From contig NW_004190459.2 of the NCBI RefSeq assembly GCF_000224145.3, positions 1 to 64,000 of the forward strand: DNA of 64,000 nucleotides. The letters are read 5' to 3'. The stretch comes from Ciona intestinalis (lineage: Eukaryota; Chordata; Ascidiacea; Phlebobranchia; Cionidae). A program made the position numbers and the translations under genes. The notes beneath the pieces were generated by a model. It saw nothing but the letters and a program-made list of their open reading frames with translations. It was not told where the DNA came from and made no database searches. Below are positions 62,215 through 64,000 of the stretch, piece after piece; position 1 is the stretch's first letter, and each line of letters starts with the position of its first letter.

Positions 62215-63701
62215 CTAATTTTTTTGTTAAAAAAAGAAAAAAATAGTTTTGCTTCTTTGGTTTGGATTATGTACCAAAAATTTTGATTTATTTATTAAAC
62301 AAACTGAGATTGAAACTTTACAAAATATTGTCAATTAAGTTAAGCGTTTTTACATAGGCGCTAAGTCCCTACTTAGTTACAACATGTTTAAGCACCTATA
62401 TTATAATTACCACCAAAGTTACCTAAGTCATAAAAGTGTTTACGGAACATAATATATTGAAGCTCTGCAAATACATTACAAGTTTTAATACAACTATGAA
62501 AATGGTCTGTTGCAAAAAATGATAATGCAATTTGGTAAAATGTGAGCCAACACAAAATTTTGTACTGTGGGGTAAGATAAGACACTTTTAGCCCATAATA
62601 TCTAAACACCCTGATTGTGTTTAAAACAATTAACAACGGTCTATGAGAATCATAAGAATACGGTTTTATAATTCCTTGAATGTTCTTTGTTTACTACCAA
62701 ATAGGACCAAAAAGTAAAATAAAAGTTGTCCCATCTTCCCCCTCCACCTTACATTTAATTTTTTTGATTTACAGTTTAAAACAAATTTACTTTTAATTTC
62801 TTTTTAGAAAAAGTAGTAAACTTTTCACGGTAGTATAAACAGTTTTTTTTACTCTATTCTTTTTGAATCTACCTTCACCTACCTTGCATTGCTTATATGC
62901 ACACATGAAATTTCCTCGTTTTTCAGGCGGGCACTTTTTAGCATTCGTTATCCAATCATCAGACAAGGGACCTCTTCCTGTTGCTTTGGAAACATAGTGA
63001 CGAGGGTCTTCCTCTTTCTTGTAATCACTGGATTGTTCATTCACTATGTCTATTTCATCTGAAAACAATTACAAATATTAAAATATATTTCTTGCAAAAC
63101 TTTTTTTGTAGAATATAAAATACAACCATTATTTATAGAAACATAAGTGTGACTTTTTTAAAACACTTTTTTGGCAAAATATAAAATATGCACCATCATT
63201 TATAATTATCAACTATAGTTTTTTAAAAAAGGATAAGAACCTAGGTTTACATTTAAAACAGTGTTCAATTTGCTGTTAGGTGCCTATCTATGCAAAAAGC
63301 AGAGCTAGAATATACAGCACATTAATCAATGGTTCTTCTCTTCACATTAATCAATGAGGTTCCCCATGCTTTAAAACTATGTATTAGTGAAACTGTAACA
63401 ATATCCTTCTAGATTTTGTAAAAATTGAAAAAAAAAGGTTCCGCCTATGTAATAAAACCTGGTAATTAAGTAAGTTAAGTAATATAATATAACCCACCCA
63501 CACTTCTACTTCTTAAACCACTATTTGGAAGATCAAACACATTTTCCTGCTCTCCTGTATCATCAAAATAACGAGTTTCAATATCGATTGAGAATTTCTC
63601 AATGAACGGGCAAGTGTAACGTGTCCTTGTGTATGGATAAGCATTCCAAGCTTCTTCTTCTACTATCAATGCATCCTTAGGTAATATAGCAACAAGCCAG
63701 C
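41075..63701 (-). CDS. pitpnm: PITPNM (Nir/RdgB) membrane-associated phosphatidylinositol transfer protein, 5' end outside window
   Basis: Lipid-exchange protein of ER-plasma membrane contacts; the family moves PI and PA to support PIP2 signalling. About 1,225 residues lie in the window and roughly 60-70 N-terminal ones are missing beyond 63701. Domains in order: PITP (EEEAWNAYPYTRTRYTCPF, EFKYWGMQSKIEKFIHDTG, LRAHKQAWCWQDEW; 63.7-60.9 kb); acidic FFAT motif DEEEFFDAQ that binds VAP on the ER (58.6 kb); serine-rich linkers; a DDHD region with LLLVLHGGN (54.1 kb), FNGQ, VCIISDTIGSVLAYDLL (50.4 kb), FFMLGSPLGLVLA and YNLFYSADPSSARIEPLL (48.4 kb); then LNS2 with FSIDGSFTASVSIMGSDPKV and YVTGRPDMQKHRVVTWLSQH (43.1-42.4 kb). 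The tail FGLPGQ...KRRTGTR resembles PITPNM2. LNS2 keeps the HAD-like fold but is a PA sensor rather than a phosphatase. The single paralog suggests a pre-vertebrate genome. Confidence 0.94.
41219..41410 (+). mobile_element. tRNA-derived SINE, family A
   Basis: PITPNM intron between the last two coding exons. Head GGATCAGGGGTTAGGTGCTT, then GGGGTCGATGCC as box B, and the tail CTTAGGTCCAATGGCATGC. Confidence 0.7.
42659..42880 (+). mobile_element. tRNA-derived SINE, family A
   Basis: PITPNM intron. tRNA-like head: GCTGATTAGTGGGTTAGGTG resembles box A and GGGTTCAATGTTC resembles box B. The body has ATGTGTCCTTAAGCAAGACA, CCCAGTGGTCA and a tail CCATGGCGTGCCATGCTGTA. This is the best-preserved copy in the window. 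Confidence 0.75.
44691..44722 (-). ncRNA. Hammerhead-ribozyme-like motif in a repeat
   Basis: Minus strand: GTGATGA, then GTCT...AGAC able to pair, then GAAAC. This is the order of a hammerhead core (CUGAUGA, stem II, GAAA), but the first C is G, so it is probably degenerate. Such motifs are known in the terminal repeats of Penelope-like elements. A similar copy lies at 60599-60631 on the plus strand. Confidence 0.4.
46748..46831 (-). CDS. pitpnm: Probable small acidic PITPNM exon
   Basis: 84 bases between AAAG and GTAAAA, phases matching both neighbours. It reads HAVHDSSFIIDDDAVFKLEP and then LKDGNNK, leading into VANHWWGDKRVDF of the next exon. Vertebrate proteins have a variable segment ending just before WWG-KR at this place. 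An inner acceptor at 46786 would give a 39-base version, also in frame. Skipping the exon leaves the frame intact (AK|IANHWWG), so it may be alternative. Confidence 0.6.
47850..48145 (-). mobile_element. tRNA-derived SINE, family A, reverse
   Basis: PITPNM intron. GGTGCTACAACCCATTAGTG, TGTCTTGCCCAAGGACATAT and a head at the right, ending about 20 bases before the donor of exon 48169-48245. Confidence 0.6.
51800..52075 (-). mobile_element. tRNA-derived SINE, family B
   Basis: PITPNM intron. It opens with TTCTTGTGTGGCGGGGCATC and ends in a diverged tRNA-like segment (GATCCCAGTAACCTTTGGTT, ACTGATCCATGGTGGCAC). A more decayed relative lies just left at about 51100-51440. Confidence 0.6.
52803..53263. 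mobile_element. Probable TTAA-inserted element, right end in gap
   Basis: It begins directly after TTAA with CCTTTTGGGGACGAG, similar to the CCYTTTG start of piggyBac-type termini. The other copy of the flank has an uninterrupted TTAA. No transposase is visible, so it is non-autonomous. Several GACGTCAT-like repeats lie inside. Confidence 0.55.
53264..53313. other. Assembly gap (50 N)
   Basis: Run of N in a PITPNM intron, between two allelic-looking copies. Confidence 0.99.
54694..54843. mobile_element. ACCTGGGGTGGTA family, copy in PITPNM
   Basis: GGCGCCTAACCTGGGGTGGC at the left, then CGCATTAATCAGTTTACTAG and TGTGTCTAACTATCCCTGCC, all shared with the 12.4-kb copy. Confidence 0.6.
55950..56142. 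mobile_element. MITE-like element, GATGGGACACC family, copy 4
   Basis: PITPNM intron; inverted internal orientation relative to copies 1-3. Both ends are intact: GTAGGGTGGGGAAAGATGGG at the left and GTCCCATCTCCCCCCAACC at the right. Confidence 0.8.
56400..56590. repeat. Degenerate tandem repeat in PITPNM intron
   Basis: Four to five imperfect units with an AATGTTTAAAACTAAGGGG-type core, spaced about 40 bases apart. Confidence 0.5.
57350..57841 (-). other. Unexplained open frame in a PITPNM intron
   Basis: Open from after a stop near 57841 to TAG at 57350, about 163 codons, on the PITPNM coding strand. It has no initiating ATG at the front. The composition is mixed and protein-like (for example SRKHFEWSRIETNAF, ACLYEICFEFLQEKQSL). 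No family recognised. Alternative terminal exon, decayed gene and chance are all possible. Confidence 0.3.
58577..58813 (-). CDS. pitpnm: PITPNM exon with FFAT motif, interrupted by assembly gap
   Basis: The acceptor CCCACTAG and VPNNMQE are on one side of the gap, and RRYSSDISSDEEEFFDAQ is on the other. The two flanks are assigned to one exon because each has only one splice border and the gap is 150 N. EFFDAQ preceded by acidic residues is the FFAT core, which docks on VAP-A/B of the ER. A stray N at 58575 sits in the donor. Confidence 0.75.
58644..58793. other. Assembly gap (150 N)
   Basis: Run of N inside the FFAT exon of PITPNM; hides up to about 50 codons. Confidence 0.99.
60599..60631 (+). 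ncRNA. Second hammerhead-like motif, decayed
   Basis: Plus-strand GTCTCCTTACATGGCAGACG followed by AAATGTC resembles the minus-strand 44.7-kb motif (GTCTCCCCGTATGGCAGACG, AAACGTT). The CUGAUGA part is lost. Confidence 0.35.
61252..62040. mobile_element. TTAA-ended element with perfect 23-bp terminal inverted repeats
   Basis: 61252-61274 (TTAAAGGGCCTAAACACACC...) is the exact reverse complement of 62018-62040. TTAA at both ends fits a TTAA target duplication. The interior has CACGTGAC motifs and no transposase. The true length is probably near 540 bases, because about 245 bases are an assembly duplication. It lies between PITPNM exons 61100 and 62075. Confidence 0.8.
61463..61512. other. Assembly gap (50 N)
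   Basis: Run of N inside the TTAA element at 61252-62040, with about 200 bases repeated on both sides (61266-61462 and 61513-61707). Confidence 0.99.
62563..62753. mobile_element. MITE-like element, GATGGGACACC family, copy 5
   Basis: PITPNM intron, same orientation as copy 4. It ends GTCCCATCTTCCCCCTCCAC, with internal CTTGAATGTTCTTTGTTTAC. Confidence 0.8.
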
Positions 63702-63754
63702 CTGAGAATGTAAAACAATGATTAGGACTTATTCATGTATGAATGAAATATGAA

Positions 63755-64000
63755 CGAATGTAACTTATTATCCTTGGAGGCGAGTAATTAGAGTCGATTT
63801 TACACGAGTGTTCTATTTCAAACTGTCTTTTGCGTCATGGCTGTTTAAGAGTTACCATGTATGTAACTTTGTAAGTAAAGGCCGTTAAGTGTCTTGCCAA
63901 AGGACACACACAGCCGCATGCAATGGTAGCAAGAAGTAACAACAGCAATCCTTGTACTCATTACCTCTCAGCTCTGGGCTAAAGCCAGACGCGCTAGCCG
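63755..64000 (-). mobile_element. tRNA-derived SINE, family B, reaching the window edge
   Basis: Segments shared with the other copies are GTGTTCTATTTCAAAC, TGTCTTGCCAAAGGACACAC, GCAATGGTAGCA, and a tRNA-like end (minus-strand CGGCTAGCGCGTCTGGCTTT). It is the only content seen right of the last PITPNM exon. Confidence 0.6.

Larger units (their letters stand above)
41075..63701 (-). other. pitpnm: Exon map of PITPNM
   Basis: Coding exons in transcript order: 63498-63701, 62883-63058, 62075-62132, 60931-61100, 59719-59788, 59134-59205, 58577-58813 (contains an N gap), 56292-56381, 56172-56230, 54067-54168, 52122-52255, 50868-51051, 50336-50446, 49927-50187, 49223-49370, 48390-48558, 48169-48245, 47662-47781, 46748-46831 (probable), 45936-46084, 45363-45476, 44355-44495, 43694-43818, 42995-43144, 42380-42563, 41997-42125, 41529-41606, 41075-41164. 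Borders are GT-AG with matching phases; the donor of the gapped exon contains one N. The first visible exon starts in phase 1 with GWLVAILPKDAL, which matches the PITP segment before EEE-WNAYPY, so at least one upstream exon lies to the right. Confidence 0.85.

Noticed and set aside
1..64000. CRISPR array, prokaryotic operon or phage-like system
   Set aside because: Introns, SINEs and metazoan proteins show a nuclear animal genome; no spaced direct repeats of CRISPR type are seen.

Overview
This is a window of AT-rich, intron-dense animal nuclear DNA. It has GT-AG introns mostly of 0.2 to 1 kb, tRNA-derived SINEs and short inverted-repeat elements. The proteins are clearly metazoan, with one gene each of PIAS and PITPNM type. 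Gene compactness, base composition, repeats and protein divergence together suggest a tunicate such as Ciona; that is an inference, not a database match.

Five protein-coding genes are supported. From left to right they are: TRAPPC4 (synbindin), intronless, plus strand, 2612-3262; an intronless seven-finger C2H2 zinc-finger gene, minus strand, 4426-5397, convergent with TRAPPC4; INTS1 (Integrator subunit 1), minus strand, 6207-27740, apparently complete in about 39 coding exons; a PIAS SUMO E3 ligase, minus strand, 28923-39164; and a PITPNM (Nir/RdgB) phosphatidylinositol transfer protein, minus strand, 41075 to beyond the usable sequence near 63701, with its first exon or exons outside the window. 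Exons were placed by reading the minus strand, matching remembered family sequence, and requiring GT-AG borders with matching phases. Nearly all junctions close in frame. The exceptions are the PIAS SAP exon to the next exon and one INTS1 junction near 13.4 kb.

The genes do not form an operon or one pathway. They are housekeeping functions: vesicle tethering, snRNA/enhancer RNA 3' processing and transcription attenuation, SUMO ligation, and lipid exchange at ER-plasma membrane contacts, plus one DNA-binding protein.

The non-coding DNA is mostly repeats: two tRNA-headed SINE families, three inverted-repeat (MITE-like) families, TTAA-flanked elements, a 22-bp minisatellite at 1.5-1.84 kb, and AT microsatellites. 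Three runs of N (53264-53313, 58644-58793, 61463-61512) interrupt PITPNM. Two of them are flanked by near-identical copies that look like two alleles laid end to end.

The best leads are: tandem duplications that copy a splice donor (8.36-8.49 kb) and a splice acceptor (20.05-20.34 kb) inside INTS1; hammerhead-ribozyme-like motifs in PITPNM introns; a filled and an empty TTAA insertion site side by side; the PIAS SAP exon that ends in its own stop; and a long open frame in a PITPNM intron. I found no convincing new multi-gene system.
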